Assembly (NCBI GenBank): GCA_947177405.1
Contig: CAMWUJ010000016.1
Location: 1 to 48,674, forward strand
Length of the DNA stretch: 48,674 nucleotides
Source: an uncultured Porphyromonadaceae bacterium
GTDB lineage: Bacteria > Bacteroidota > Bacteroidia > Bacteroidales > Muribaculaceae
Direction: 5' to 3'
Shown here: positions 26,955-36,116 of the stretch, one piece after another
Layout: every line of letters starts with the position of its first letter
Position numbering within the stretch: position 1 is the first letter of the stretch
Program-made: the position numbers and the translations under genes
The notes under the pieces: model-generated
Databases searched by the model: none
Seen by the model: only the letters and a program-made list of their open reading frames with translations
Told to the model about the DNA's origin: nothing

Positions 26955-29099
26955 ATGAGAAAATTTATAATGGGGTCGTTAGCATTGGCCTCCGTAATCG
27001 CCTTTGCCGATGAGAGCAACGGCGCATCATCCAATCCTCTTATTACAGGAGGGACGGGAATTTATGGCACATTGCCATTTAATACCCTTCAACCTTCCGA
27101 TTATGAAGAGGGGGTGACCGAGGGAATTCGTCTTAGAAATCAGGAGATAGACGGTATTGTGAAGCAGCGTAGTGTGCCGACATTCGAAAATACTATCGCT
27201 CCTTTAGATCGAAGTGGAGAAGGGTTGACCCGTTCTATACTTGCCTTGAGCAATCTTGAAGCAGCTTCCGGAGACACGGTTATGATGAATGTTCTTGCTC
27301 GTGTAACTCCTGCATTATCTCAACATGAAACAGATGTGATATTAAATGAGGATCTTTGGAACCGTATTCGTCAAGTATATGATCTCAGAGAAAAAGACTC
27401 TTCTCTTACTCCGGAGCAGAAACGCCTGATAGAAGAGACCTATGAAAGTTTCGTTCTGGCGGGAGCGGCTCTGGAAGGGGAATCAAGGGAAAAATACAGA
27501 AAGCTAAATTCTGAACTTTCAGATCTGACTGTAAAATTTTCTCAGAATGTTTCAAACGGTATGAAAGATCCTAATCGTGTGTTATGGCTTAAAAAAGATG
27601 ATTTGACCGGTATTCCTGATGGAATTAAGGATGCATACAGAGCTGCAGCTAAGGAGGCTTTGGAACAGCAAGGAAAGAACGATGATGAGTCCTTGTATCT
27701 GGTGACGGTTTTCGCTCCATCATATATGCCATTCATGAAATATTCAGATCGAAGAGATCTTCGCCAGAAACTATATCAGCTTAACTCAAGTCGCAATATT
27801 GGCGGAGAATTCGACAATGTGCAGATTCTTAAGGACATTGCCAATATACGCCTCGAGATAGCCCAACTAATGGGGAAGAAGACCTTCGCTGAATATAAGC
27901 TTCAATCCACTATGGCAAAGACCCCTCAGGCTGTTATGGAGTTTCTCGAAAACCTTCGTAAAAATTATACCGAACCTATGAGGGGAGAATTAGCGGAGAT
28001 TCAAGAATTTGCACGCAAGACAGAAGGGGATGACTTCGCTCTTGAGGCATGGGATTACTCATATTGGAGCGATAAACTGAAGAGTGAGCGTTATTCCTTT
28101 AATGACGAGGATATGAAGCCATATTTTGAGCTTGCTAATACTATCGACGGAGTGTTCGGCTTAGCCACCAAGCTTTATGGCTATAAATTTAAGGAAAACA
28201 AAGATATCGAAGTTTACCATCCGGATGTTAAGGCATACGAGGTGTATGAAGATAATGGAAATCTTCTCGGTATACTTTATGCCGACTTTTTCTATCGTCC
28301 CGGTAAAAGTCCCGGCGCATGGATGACAGAATTCCGTACGGAAACAAAAAGTGAAAAAGGGGAAAAGGAGATACCTTTGATTTCCATCGTATGCAATTTC
28401 TCCAAACCCGTTGGGAATGAGCCGGTACTGTTGACTCCTTATGAAGTGGAGACATTCCTTCATGAATTCGGTCATGCGCTTCATGGCCTTTCTTCCGAGG
28501 CTACCTATGCCTCTCTAAGTGGCACTAATGTCAAGCACGATTTCGTGGAGCTGTTCTCACAGTTCAATGAAAATTACCTTACTGAAAAAGAGTATCTGGA
28601 TGGTTTTGCCAAACATTATAAGACCGGTAAAAAAATGCCTCAGTCGCTGATTGACAAATTCATAAAGTCATCGCAATATGGAGCAGCCTACGCATGTATG
28701 CGTCAGCTTGGATTCGGTTATCTCGACATGGCTTATCATTCGATAGAAGAGCCTCTCCGTGCTTCAGCTGATATTGCTGTATTCGAAAAAAGTGCACAGG
28801 AACCTGTGAAGTGTTTTGAGGTAGTTGAGGGTTGTCTCACATCCCCCTCATTCGGACATATATTCTCCGGAGGATATGCCGCAGGATATTATGGATACAA
28901 ATGGAGTGAAGCATTGGATGCAGATGCTTTCGCAGCTTTCAAGGAAAATGGGTTGTTTGACAAGAAAACTGCAAAGAGATTCAGAAAAATGCTTCAGAGT
29001 GGCAATACGGAGGATCCAATGGTTCTATATAAGGAGTTCCGTGGAAAAGAACCTACAGTTGACGCTCTAATGAAACGTGATGGAATAATAAAGAAATAA
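26955..29099 (+). CDS. M3-family zinc metallopeptidase, Dcp/oligopeptidase A type
   Basis: A 714-residue peptidase that cleaves oligopeptides, probably in the periplasm because of an N-terminal signal-like segment (about 1-23). The zinc motif HEFGH (503-507) lies in ETFLHEFGHALHG, with the third ligand Glu downstream in DFVELFSQF. The large helical N-terminal region typical of thimet-type peptidases is complete, and the length fits peptidyl-dipeptidase Dcp (about 680-720). The small DUF4293 gene follows after 28 bases and probably shares the transcript. The exact specificity (dipeptide release or endopeptidase) is not decidable. Confidence 0.93.
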   Translation: MRKFIMGSLALASVIAFADESNGASSNPLITGGTGIYGTLPFNTLQPSDYEEGVTEGIRLRNQEIDGIVKQRSVPTFENTIAPLDRSGEGLTRSILALSNLEAASGDTVMMNVLARVTPALSQHETDVILNEDLWNRIRQVYDLREKDSSLTPEQKRLIEETYESFVLAGAALEGESREKYRKLNSELSDLTVKFSQNVSNGMKDPNRVLWLKKDDLTGIPDGIKDAYRAAAKEALEQQGKNDDESLYLVTVFAPSYMPFMKYSDRRDLRQKLYQLNSSRNIGGEFDNVQILKDIANIRLEIAQLMGKKTFAEYKLQSTMAKTPQAVMEFLENLRKNYTEPMRGELAEIQEFARKTEGDDFALEAWDYSYWSDKLKSERYSFNDEDMKPYFELANTIDGVFGLATKLYGYKFKENKDIEVYHPDVKAYEVYEDNGNLLGILYADFFYRPGKSPGAWMTEFRTETKSEKGEKEIPLISIVCNFSKPVGNEPVLLTPYEVETFLHEFGHALHGLSSEATYASLSGTNVKHDFVELFSQFNENYLTEKEYLDGFAKHYKTGKKMPQSLIDKFIKSSQYGAAYACMRQLGFGYLDMAYHSIEEPLRASADIAVFEKSAQEPVKCFEVVEGCLTSPSFGHIFSGGYAAGYYGYKWSEALDADAFAAFKENGLFDKKTAKRFRKMLQSGNTEDPMVLYKEFRGKEPTVDALMKRDGIIKK

Positions 29100-29127
29100 T
29101 AAATAAGTATAATATAAATATTTTGTT

Positions 29128-29598
29128 ATGGTGATTCAACGATGGCAGTCATTACTACTTTTGCTGGCAGCGGCTTGTATGGGGTTCTTCACCTTCATGT
29201 CGCTTGGGCAAGTGCAACTGCCGGATTACACTCTAAATTTCACCACCTTTGGATTCTCCTATGAAGGTGAAAGCGATCAATTGGCTCAGACCGGTTATCT
29301 GATGCACACCTGGGGATTCTTTGTGGTATCCTTGTTAAGCAGTATTCTTCCACTGATTAATATCTTTACGTTTAAGAATCTGAGATTGCAGAAGAGGGTA
29401 TGCATCATAGAACTTCTGCTCCTAATAGCTGTGATTTCCACCGGTGCCATCTACGGATATACCGGAATCGAAGGAGGAAGCGTTAGCTGGTCTTCTCTAA
29501 TATGCGCTCCATTCATAGCTTTAGTAATTATAGTGATGGCCTACAATCGTATAAATGCAGATGATAAGCTACTTAAATCTGCTGACAGGCTTAGATAA
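29128..29598 (+). CDS. DUF4293 integral membrane protein
   Basis: A 156-residue protein with four predicted membrane helices (about 7-27, 66-86, 92-112 and 125-145) and the Bacteroidota-typical start MVIQRWQSLLLLLAAACMG. A short loop between helices 1 and 2 is likely extracytoplasmic. The family is conserved in Bacteroidota, but its function is unknown to me. It is the second gene of the M3 peptidase transcript, which ends at the terminator just downstream. Confidence 0.88.
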   Translation: MVIQRWQSLLLLLAAACMGFFTFMSLGQVQLPDYTLNFTTFGFSYEGESDQLAQTGYLMHTWGFFVVSLLSSILPLINIFTFKNLRLQKRVCIIELLLLIAVISTGAIYGYTGIEGGSVSWSSLICAPFIALVIIVMAYNRINADDKLLKSADRLR

Positions 29599-29625
29599 AA
29601 GGGCCCTTATTATGCAGCCGGCACT

Positions 29626-29657
29626 AAAACAGGATCTTCCTCGGGAGATCCTGTTTT
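29626..29657 (+). terminator. Terminator after the DUF4293 gene
   Basis: A perfect 12-bp stem (29626-29637 with 29646-29657) and an 8-base loop, running into a T tract on the plus strand. Confidence 0.88.
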
Positions 29658-29726
29658 TTCTTATAGAATCTATTTTTAGTTTGCAGATGAAATGCGGAGC
29701 AAGATAATGGATATTTAAAATTTGAA

Positions 29727-29758
29727 TTTGTAAAATTGGAGCTTAATACTTAAATTTG
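29727..29758 (+). promoter_or_regulatory. Bacteroidota-type promoter of the Y-family polymerase gene
   Basis: -33 TTTG (29727-29730) and -7 TAAATTTG (29751-29758), 20 bases apart. Transcription would begin near 29765, only about 14 bases before the TTG start codon. This supports that start, because any earlier codon would lie outside the message. Confidence 0.72.
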
Positions 29759-29778
29759 AAATCTAAAACCACACAGAC

Positions 29779-31269
29779 TTGCCAACCACCAATCGAAAAT
29801 ACATAGCTATCGACCTGAAGTCATTCTATGCCTCAGTGGAATGCGTTGAAAGGGGCCTTGATCCGCTTGACACGTGTCTTGTTGTAGCTGACTCAAGTCG
29901 CACAGAAAAAACTATCTGCCTGGCGGTATCTCCTGGATTGAAGAAATTCGGCATAGGAGGAAGACCGCGCTTGTTTGAAGTTGTGCAACGAATTAGAGAG
30001 GTCAATCGTACCCGTGGACAGCAGGAAACCTCCTTTTCTTATAAGGAGCTCATGAGAGACCACCGCAAAAAGGTGGATTATGTAGTGGCACCCCCTCGAA
30101 TGGCATTCTATATTGATTACAGCACGCGTGTATATAATGTATATCTTCGTTATATCTCAAAAGATGACATTCATGTATATTCTATTGATGAAGTATTCAT
30201 AGATGTGACTGATTATCTCAAAGCTTACCGAATGTCGGCTCATGACCTGGCGCTTGTCATCATAAGGGATATACTTGCCGAGACAGGAATCACCGCAACA
30301 GCCGGAATAGGAGACAATCTGTATCTATCCAAGATTGCCATGGATATCGTGGCAAAGAAAATGCCACCTGATAAAGATGGAGTTAGGATTGCAGAGTTGT
30401 CTGAACTCAGCTATAGGGAATTGCTATGGAACCATAGACCCCTTACGGATTTCTGGAGAGTGGGAAAAGGCACAGCCCGGCGGCTTGCCACCTACGGGAT
30501 AGACACTATGGGGGGAATAGCCGCTTGTTCCCTGGAGCATGAGGATATTCTTTATAGTCTGTTCGGTGTTAATGCTGAATTATTAATCGACCACGCATGG
30601 GGGTGGGAGCCGGTGACTATAAAAGATATAAAGAATTATCGCCCTGAAAATCATTCCTTAAGCAGCGGCCAGGTATTATCGGAGGCTTATACCTATGAAA
30701 AAGCTCGCGTAGTGATTGAGGAGATGGCCGACAGCCTCTCTCTTGAAATGGTTGAAAAAAGAGTGATGACCAATCAGTTGGTGCTTCATATTGGTTATGA
30801 CGTGGACAGTCTTGCCAATCCGTCGATAAGTGCAGTCTATAGTGGCACTCTTCATAGAGACCATTATGGGCGGATAGTTCCATCGCCGTCTCATGGTTCG
30901 GTAAATCTTGCCTGTTATACATCCTCATCCAGAAAACTGACTTTGGCGACTTTGGAATTATTTGATAGGATTGTGAACCATTCCCTACTATTCAGACGTC
31001 TTAACATAGCAGCAACCAATCTAAAAAGCGAATGTGAGTTGAACGGGAAACCCAGTTGCGTGCAGTTGGATCTTTTTTCCAATTACGAATCGATCGCTCA
31101 TGAGATCAAAAAGGATAAAAAGTCCATACAGGAGGAATATGCACGACAACAGCTAATTCTGGAATTGCGAAAGAAATTTGGTAAAAATGTAATTCTTAAA
31201 GGTATAAATTTTGCCGAAGGCGCCACTCAAAAACAAAGGAACGGACAGATAGGGGGACATAAGGCATAA
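29779..31269 (+). CDS. Y-family DNA polymerase (UmuC/UvrX-like, mobile-element type)
   Basis: A 496-residue translesion polymerase. Catalytic acidic residues are in AIDLKSFYASVE (Asp 12) and YSIDEVF (Asp 137, Glu 138). The finger motif KKFGIGGRPRLFEV, the palm motif TATAGIGDNLYLSKIAMDI and the little-finger domain are complete. The closest resemblance is to the subfamily carried by Firmicutes and their mobile elements, not to DinB. No ATG exists before the catalytic Asp, so the start is TTG at 29779, supported by the promoter position. A 50-residue partner gene follows 17 bases later. The 3' end encodes a basic tail. Confidence 0.9.
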   Translation: MPTTNRKYIAIDLKSFYASVECVERGLDPLDTCLVVADSSRTEKTICLAVSPGLKKFGIGGRPRLFEVVQRIREVNRTRGQQETSFSYKELMRDHRKKVDYVVAPPRMAFYIDYSTRVYNVYLRYISKDDIHVYSIDEVFIDVTDYLKAYRMSAHDLALVIIRDILAETGITATAGIGDNLYLSKIAMDIVAKKMPPDKDGVRIAELSELSYRELLWNHRPLTDFWRVGKGTARRLATYGIDTMGGIAACSLEHEDILYSLFGVNAELLIDHAWGWEPVTIKDIKNYRPENHSLSSGQVLSEAYTYEKARVVIEEMADSLSLEMVEKRVMTNQLVLHIGYDVDSLANPSISAVYSGTLHRDHYGRIVPSPSHGSVNLACYTSSSRKLTLATLELFDRIVNHSLLFRRLNIAATNLKSECELNGKPSCVQLDLFSNYESIAHEIKKDKKSIQEEYARQQLILELRKKFGKNVILKGINFAEGATQKQRNGQIGGHKA

Positions 31270-31286
31270 ATATAAGTGTTAAAATA

Positions 31287-31439
31287 ATGATAGAATTAAA
31301 CAGAATCATACATCTGCCTCATTACGAGCCCCAATCGCATGCTCGGATGCCTATGGAAAACAGGGCAGCTCAATTTGCACCATTCTCGGCACTTGACGGT
31401 CTTGAGGAATCGATTGAGAGAGCGGCCAAGGGAAAATAA
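31287..31439 (+). CDS. Small YolD-like protein partnered with Y-family polymerase
   Basis: A 50-residue protein running from the ATG at 31287 to the TAA at 31437-31439. It contains RMPMENRAAQFAPFSALDGL, which matches the conserved core (RAAQFxPFAALTG) of the small proteins encoded beside mobile Y-family polymerases in Firmicutes. It starts 17 bases after the polymerase stop. It ends shortly after this core, so it is shorter than Firmicutes relatives that carry a C-terminal extension. Its role is unproven; by position it could modulate the polymerase. It overlaps in another frame the false N-terminal extension of the next gene, which supports starting that gene at 31459. Confidence 0.75.
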   Translation: MIELNRIIHLPHYEPQSHARMPMENRAAQFAPFSALDGLEESIERAAKGK

Positions 31440-31458
31440 TGAATTTAATGATAAAACT

Positions 31459-32304
31459 ATGAATTATAGAATATTGCTTATAATAACGGTATGTCTTAAC
31501 GCTCTGGTGAGTATGGGAGGACGACCACTGAAAATATTATGTATAGGAAACAGTTTCTCAGAAGATGCAGTGGAGCAGGATCTTCACAGGCTTGCCGAAC
31601 TTGGTGGCCATGAGATGATAATAGGAAATCTGTATTTTCCAGCCTGTTCGATAGACCGTCATTGGAACAATCTTATAAACAATACGCCGGATTATAGTTT
31701 TCGAAAAATAGGTCTGAACGGGAAAGCGGATACCATCAATAACTGCACAATCTCCCGGGCTTTGAGGTCTGAGAGTTGGGATATCATTACATTTCAGCAG
31801 GGGAGCGCTGTTTCCGGGGTGTATAGTTCATACAAGGAGTTGCCTCGTCTTATAAAAAGAGTAAGACAGATAGTAGGGCGCCGTCCTAAATTCTTATGGC
31901 ATCAGACATGGTCGTATGCACCTGCTTCAACCCATCCCGGATTTAAGAAATATTCCAATGATCAACTCCGGATGTACGCCTCTATAATATATTGTACCAA
32001 GAAGGTCCTGGAAGAGAACCCGGAATTAAAAGGCGTTATCCCTACGGGAACAGCCATACAGGATGCACGCACTTCGTTCTTGGGAGACAATCTTACACGC
32101 GACGGGTATCATCTTGATTTGACTGTAGGGAGATACATCGCTTCTTGCACATGGTATGGTGTTTTATTTTCCAGGCCATTCACACTTCAGACCTATATAC
32201 CGAAAGGAATGACATTGGAGGAGGGTGAAATCTGTAGGAAAGCGGCATCGGAGGCCATACTTCACCCATATAGCATTATCAACCTCGATATGATAAAAAA
32301 ATAA
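31459..32304 (+). CDS. DUF4886 / SGNH-hydrolase-like secreted protein
   Basis: The frame is open from 31339, but the ATG at 31459 gives a signal peptide (MNYRILLIITVCLNALVSM) and 281 residues. The earlier part overlaps the small YolD-like gene. The SGNH-like block I is ILCIGNSFSEDA (Ser 32 of GNSFS), and a late RDGYHLD carries the Asp/His pair expected of an esterase or lipase fold. DUF4886 proteins in Bacteroidetes often accompany polysaccharide degradation, but no such genes are nearby here. Substrate unknown. Confidence 0.85.
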   Translation: MNYRILLIITVCLNALVSMGGRPLKILCIGNSFSEDAVEQDLHRLAELGGHEMIIGNLYFPACSIDRHWNNLINNTPDYSFRKIGLNGKADTINNCTISRALRSESWDIITFQQGSAVSGVYSSYKELPRLIKRVRQIVGRRPKFLWHQTWSYAPASTHPGFKKYSNDQLRMYASIIYCTKKVLEENPELKGVIPTGTAIQDARTSFLGDNLTRDGYHLDLTVGRYIASCTWYGVLFSRPFTLQTYIPKGMTLEEGEICRKAASEAILHPYSIINLDMIKK

Positions 32305-32343
32305 GGGAATAGGGATAAAACTGATAAAAACGCATTGGAAATT

Positions 32344-32375
32344 TTTGTTTAAGTAACATAAAATTTATAATTTTG
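32344..32375 (+). promoter_or_regulatory. Bacteroidota-type promoter of proS
   Basis: -33 TTTG (32344-32347) and -7 TAATTTTG (32368-32375), 20 bases apart. The start at 32398 follows 22 bases after the -7 element, so the leader is very short. Confidence 0.75.
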
Positions 32376-32397
32376 CATATAAAACGTGTTCCAGAAT

Positions 32398-33879
32398 ATG
32401 GCAAAAGAACTTAAGAATCTAACAAAAAGATCAGATAATTACTCACAATGGTATAACGAGCTGGTTGTTAAAGCTGATTTGGCTGAGCAATCGGCAGTAA
32501 GAGGTTGTATGGTAATCAAACCTTACGGTTATGCTATTTGGGAAAAAATGCAGCGACAGCTGGATGAGATGTTTAAGGCAACCGGTGTTCAGAATGCCTA
32601 TTTTCCATTGTTGATACCGAAATCTTTCCTTTGCCGAGAGGCGGAACATGTGGAAGGTTTTGCAAAGGAGTGTGCAGTTGTTACGCATTACAGATTGAAA
32701 AATGATCCTGATGGAAGCGGAGTAATTGTCGATCCTGCTGCGCGCCTTGAAGAGGAACTTATCGTACGTCCTACTTCAGAGACTATTATCTGGGGAACAT
32801 ATAAGAATTGGATTCACAGTTATAGAGATCTGCCCCTGCTGATAAATCAGTGGGCAAATGTGATGCGATGGGAGATGCGTACGCGTATGTTCTTACGCAC
32901 ATCTGAATTCTTATGGCAGGAAGGCCACTGTGCTCATGCCACAGCTGAAGAATCGGAGAAACGCACGGTAGAGATGATCAATGTGTATGCAAATTTTGCG
33001 CAGAATTATATGGCAATGCCTGTGACAATTGGCGTGAAGAGTCCTAATGAGCGTTTTGCCGGTGCAATCAATACATATTCCATTGAAGCCATGATGCAGG
33101 ATGGGAAAGCACTTCAAGCAGGCACCAGTCATAACCTGGGTCAGAATTTTGCCAAGGCTTTCGATGTAACTTTCATGAATAAAGATAATAAGCCTGAATA
33201 TGTATGGGCCAATTCATGGGGAGTCTCAACCCGCCTTATGGGAGCACTGATAATGACTCATAGTGATGATAACGGTCTTGTGCTTCCTCCTCGTCTTGCG
33301 CCTATTCAGGTTGTGATTGTACCCATATATAAGAATGCAGATGGTCTTAAAGCCATTTCTGATGCTGTGATGCCGTTGGTTGAGGAATTGCGCTTGAAAG
33401 GGATAAGTGTGAAATACGATGACGCCGACAATCGTCGTCCCGGATTCAAATTTGCTGACTATGAACTTAAAGGTGTACCGGTACGTCTTGCAATCGGGCA
33501 GAGAGACCTTGAAAATGGTACAATCGAGCTGATGCGTCGTGACACCCTTGAGAAAGAAACACTTCCCCTTGTAGATATTGTGTCAGTGGTTGAAAATACA
33601 CTTGCTGATATGCAAAACAATCTATTCAATAAAGCATTGGAAAGAAGAGAAAGTCGTACCATTTCAGTGGATTCGTATGAGGAATTCAAGGAAAAGATTG
33701 AAGATGGCGTATTCATTATGGCTCATTGGGACGGTACTGCTGAAACCGAAGAAAAAATCAAAGAAGAAACCAAAGCTACTATTCGGTGCATACCATTGGA
33801 AGGAGATAAGACCCCCGGAGTATGCATGGTGACCGGGAAACCATCCTCTCAGAGAGTGATATTTGCACGTTCATATTAA
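32398..33879 (+). CDS. proS: Prolyl-tRNA synthetase, archaeal/eukaryotic-type short form
   Basis: A 493-residue class II synthetase (start ATG 32398, [20 protein letters not shown]; an upstream in-frame GTG at 32386 is less likely). It charges tRNA-Pro. Visible motifs are [38 protein letters not shown] (motif 2) and [16 protein letters not shown] (motif 3), followed by the anticodon-binding domain. It lacks the YbaK-type editing insertion of the E. coli form, so it belongs to the archaeal-type ProRS that is standard in Bacteroidota. The gene has its own promoter. Confidence 0.96.
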   Translation: MAKELKNLTKRSDNYSQWYNELVVKADLAEQSAVRGCMVIKPYGYAIWEKMQRQLDEMFKATGVQNAYFPLLIPKSFLCREAEHVEGFAKECAVVTHYRLKNDPDGSGVIVDPAARLEEELIVRPTSETIIWGTYKNWIHSYRDLPLLINQWANVMRWEMRTRMFLRTSEFLWQEGHCAHATAEESEKRTVEMINVYANFAQNYMAMPVTIGVKSPNERFAGAINTYSIEAMMQDGKALQAGTSHNLGQNFAKAFDVTFMNKDNKPEYVWANSWGVSTRLMGALIMTHSDDNGLVLPPRLAPIQVVIVPIYKNADGLKAISDAVMPLVEELRLKGISVKYDDADNRRPGFKFADYELKGVPVRLAIGQRDLENGTIELMRRDTLEKETLPLVDIVSVVENTLADMQNNLFNKALERRESRTISVDSYEEFKEKIEDGVFIMAHWDGTAETEEKIKEETKATIRCIPLEGDKTPGVCMVTGKPSSQRVIFARSY

Positions 33880-33881
33880 CC

Positions 33882-33897
33882 AGGGGGTAATTCCCCT
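33882..33897 (+). other. Small hairpin between proS and the dipeptidyl peptidase gene
   Basis: AGGGG (33882-33886) pairs with CCCCT (33893-33897) around loop GTAATT, directly after the proS stop. There is no U tract. It could adjust relative expression or protect an mRNA end; the role is unproven. Confidence 0.3.
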
Positions 33898-33917
33898 TGA
33901 ATTCACTACATATACAA

Positions 33918-36104
33918 ATGGCCAAAAGAGGGATTTTCATAACATTGCCGTTGTTAGTCAGTAGTATTGCTCTGACTCCTGCGGCTATGGCCTTGACTGT
34001 AGAAGACTATTGCAATCCTAAAGTTTCGGCTCCGAAAGGTATAAAAGCAATCACACCGTTGTCGGATGGACTGACTTATTCCGCTATAAGCGATGACGGA
34101 AAGAGAATTGAAATCTATAGCTACAAGACAGGAAAGATGATTTCTGTCATGTTTGATGTAGATAATACCAAAGGTGACTTGAAAATAAGTGAGTTCGATG
34201 GATATACACTTAGTTCCAACGAAAAGAAGATTCTTTTATGGAACGATGTAGAACGCATCTATCGCAGATCTTTTTCTGCCCGCTTTTTTGTATATGACAT
34301 AATGAGAGGAACCTTAAAAGAGGTTTCTGACAAAGGACGTCAGCGAGACGCAGTTATGTCTCACGATGGAAGAATGGTGGCCTATACCAGAGATAATAAT
34401 ATCTACATTTCAAATCTCGACTATGGCACAGACTATGCCGTGACTGAAGATGGGGAAAAGAGAAAAATAATCAATGGCTCTTCAGATTGGAGTTATGAGG
34501 AAGAATTTTCTCTGGTAAATACTATTAGATGGAGTGGCGATGACAACACGCTGGCATTTGTGAGATTTGACGAAAGTGATGTTCCGGTATATGGTTTTGA
34601 TAATTATAAGAGCTATTGTGAAGGAGACGTATTAAGCGACATATACCCTAAAGATTATTCTTATAAATATCCGTTGGCTGGTTACCCGAATTCGAAAGTA
34701 ACAGTCCATTCTTTTGATCTTGATACTCGTATAACCAAGAAAATGGAGCTCGACTTAGAGAACCAGTATATTCCTTCCATCGAATTTGATGGAGCAGGAG
34801 AAAATCTGATGGTCATGGTGCTGAATCGTGATCAAAATCATCTCCGACTTTTCCGGGTAAATCCCAAATCTACGGTTGCTCATCTTTTATTAGAAGAGAA
34901 GAGCAGGGCATGGCTTAGTCCTGAAGCTTATCAAATGACTGATTACCGTAAGAATTCCTTCATAATAGGAAGTGAGCGTACCGGATATCGTCACTTGTAT
35001 GAATACGATTATAACGGAAATCTCCTGCGTCAGTTGACAAAGGGAGATTGGAACGTTACGTCGTTATACGGAAAAGATGAGAAAAATGGAAAGTATTATT
35101 TCCAATCAACGATCACCAGTCCCATTAACCGTACATTGAACAGTGTGGATATAAAGGGAAATATGACTACTATCGGCAAATCTGAAGGAACGACTCAAGC
35201 TTCTTTCAGCAAAACCATGCAGTATTATATATCCAATTACAGCACAGCTTCGATTCCCAATCAATATACAATATGCGATAATTCCGGTAAAAAGATGGTG
35301 GACCTGGAGTTGAATGGAGAATATTTCAATAGATTTGAAAGTGCTCCTAAAAAGGAATTCTTGAAGATTCCTAACAATTCCGGAGAAGAGATGAATGCCT
35401 ATATCATAAAGCCGGCTAATTACGATTCCAGTCATAAATATCCTCTCCTAATGTATCAATACAACGGCCCGGATTCACAAGAGGTGTTGAACCGTTGGAA
35501 AATGGAAGGTGTATATTATCTTGCATCACAAGGTTATATAATTGCATGTGTTGATGGGCGAGGTACAGGAAACAGAAGTCGAGAATGGGCATATAGTGTT
35601 TATTGTCAGCTTGGTAAATATGAAACCGAGGACCAAATCTCTGCTGCCAGATATCTTATGAACCTACCATATATTGACTCGGACAATATCGGATGTTTCG
35701 GGTGGAGCTACGGAGGATATATGACATTAATGGAGTTGTCGGCGCCATCATCTCCATTTAAGGTAGGAGTTTCAATGGCTCCGGTAACCGACTGGAGATT
35801 CTATGATTCCATTTATACGGAGCGTTATATGAAAACTCCTTCACAGAATCAGACAGGATATGATCTCGCTTCCGCTCTTGGAAGAACAAAGGATATGAAA
35901 TCGCGCTTGTTAATAATGTCGGGAACGAATGATGATAACGTACATTATTACAACACTCTGAAATATACTTCAAAATTAAATTTTGAGGGAAAGGTTTTCG
36001 ACATGATGTCGTTCACCGGTTTTGAGCATAGTCTTCCTATGTGCAATGCGAGAGTTATGCTTTTCAGAAAAGTGAGTGATTTCCTCCAAACACATCTTAA
36101 ATAA
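33918..36104 (+). CDS. Dipeptidyl peptidase IV-type serine peptidase (S9B)
   Basis: A 728-residue exported peptidase (start ATG 33918; a TTG seven codons upstream is less likely). It removes Xaa-Pro or Xaa-Ala dipeptides. A signal peptide covers about 1-27. A beta-propeller covers about 40-480, with DPP4-type SDWSYEEEF carrying the double Glu that binds the substrate N-terminus. The alpha/beta-hydrolase domain has GWSYGG (catalytic Ser 597), GTNDDNVH (Asp) and GFEHS (His). It is probably involved in peptide and proline use. The next gene starts 12 bases after its stop. Confidence 0.94.
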   Translation: MAKRGIFITLPLLVSSIALTPAAMALTVEDYCNPKVSAPKGIKAITPLSDGLTYSAISDDGKRIEIYSYKTGKMISVMFDVDNTKGDLKISEFDGYTLSSNEKKILLWNDVERIYRRSFSARFFVYDIMRGTLKEVSDKGRQRDAVMSHDGRMVAYTRDNNIYISNLDYGTDYAVTEDGEKRKIINGSSDWSYEEEFSLVNTIRWSGDDNTLAFVRFDESDVPVYGFDNYKSYCEGDVLSDIYPKDYSYKYPLAGYPNSKVTVHSFDLDTRITKKMELDLENQYIPSIEFDGAGENLMVMVLNRDQNHLRLFRVNPKSTVAHLLLEEKSRAWLSPEAYQMTDYRKNSFIIGSERTGYRHLYEYDYNGNLLRQLTKGDWNVTSLYGKDEKNGKYYFQSTITSPINRTLNSVDIKGNMTTIGKSEGTTQASFSKTMQYYISNYSTASIPNQYTICDNSGKKMVDLELNGEYFNRFESAPKKEFLKIPNNSGEEMNAYIIKPANYDSSHKYPLLMYQYNGPDSQEVLNRWKMEGVYYLASQGYIIACVDGRGTGNRSREWAYSVYCQLGKYETEDQISAARYLMNLPYIDSDNIGCFGWSYGGYMTLMELSAPSSPFKVGVSMAPVTDWRFYDSIYTERYMKTPSQNQTGYDLASALGRTKDMKSRLLIMSGTNDDNVHYYNTLKYTSKLNFEGKVFDMMSFTGFEHSLPMCNARVMLFRKVSDFLQTHLK

Positions 36105-36116
36105 AGAGACCGGGAA

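Noticed and set aside
31339..31458. N-terminal extension of the DUF4886 protein
   Set aside because: It overlaps the small YolD-like gene in another frame and precedes a clear signal peptide start at 31459.
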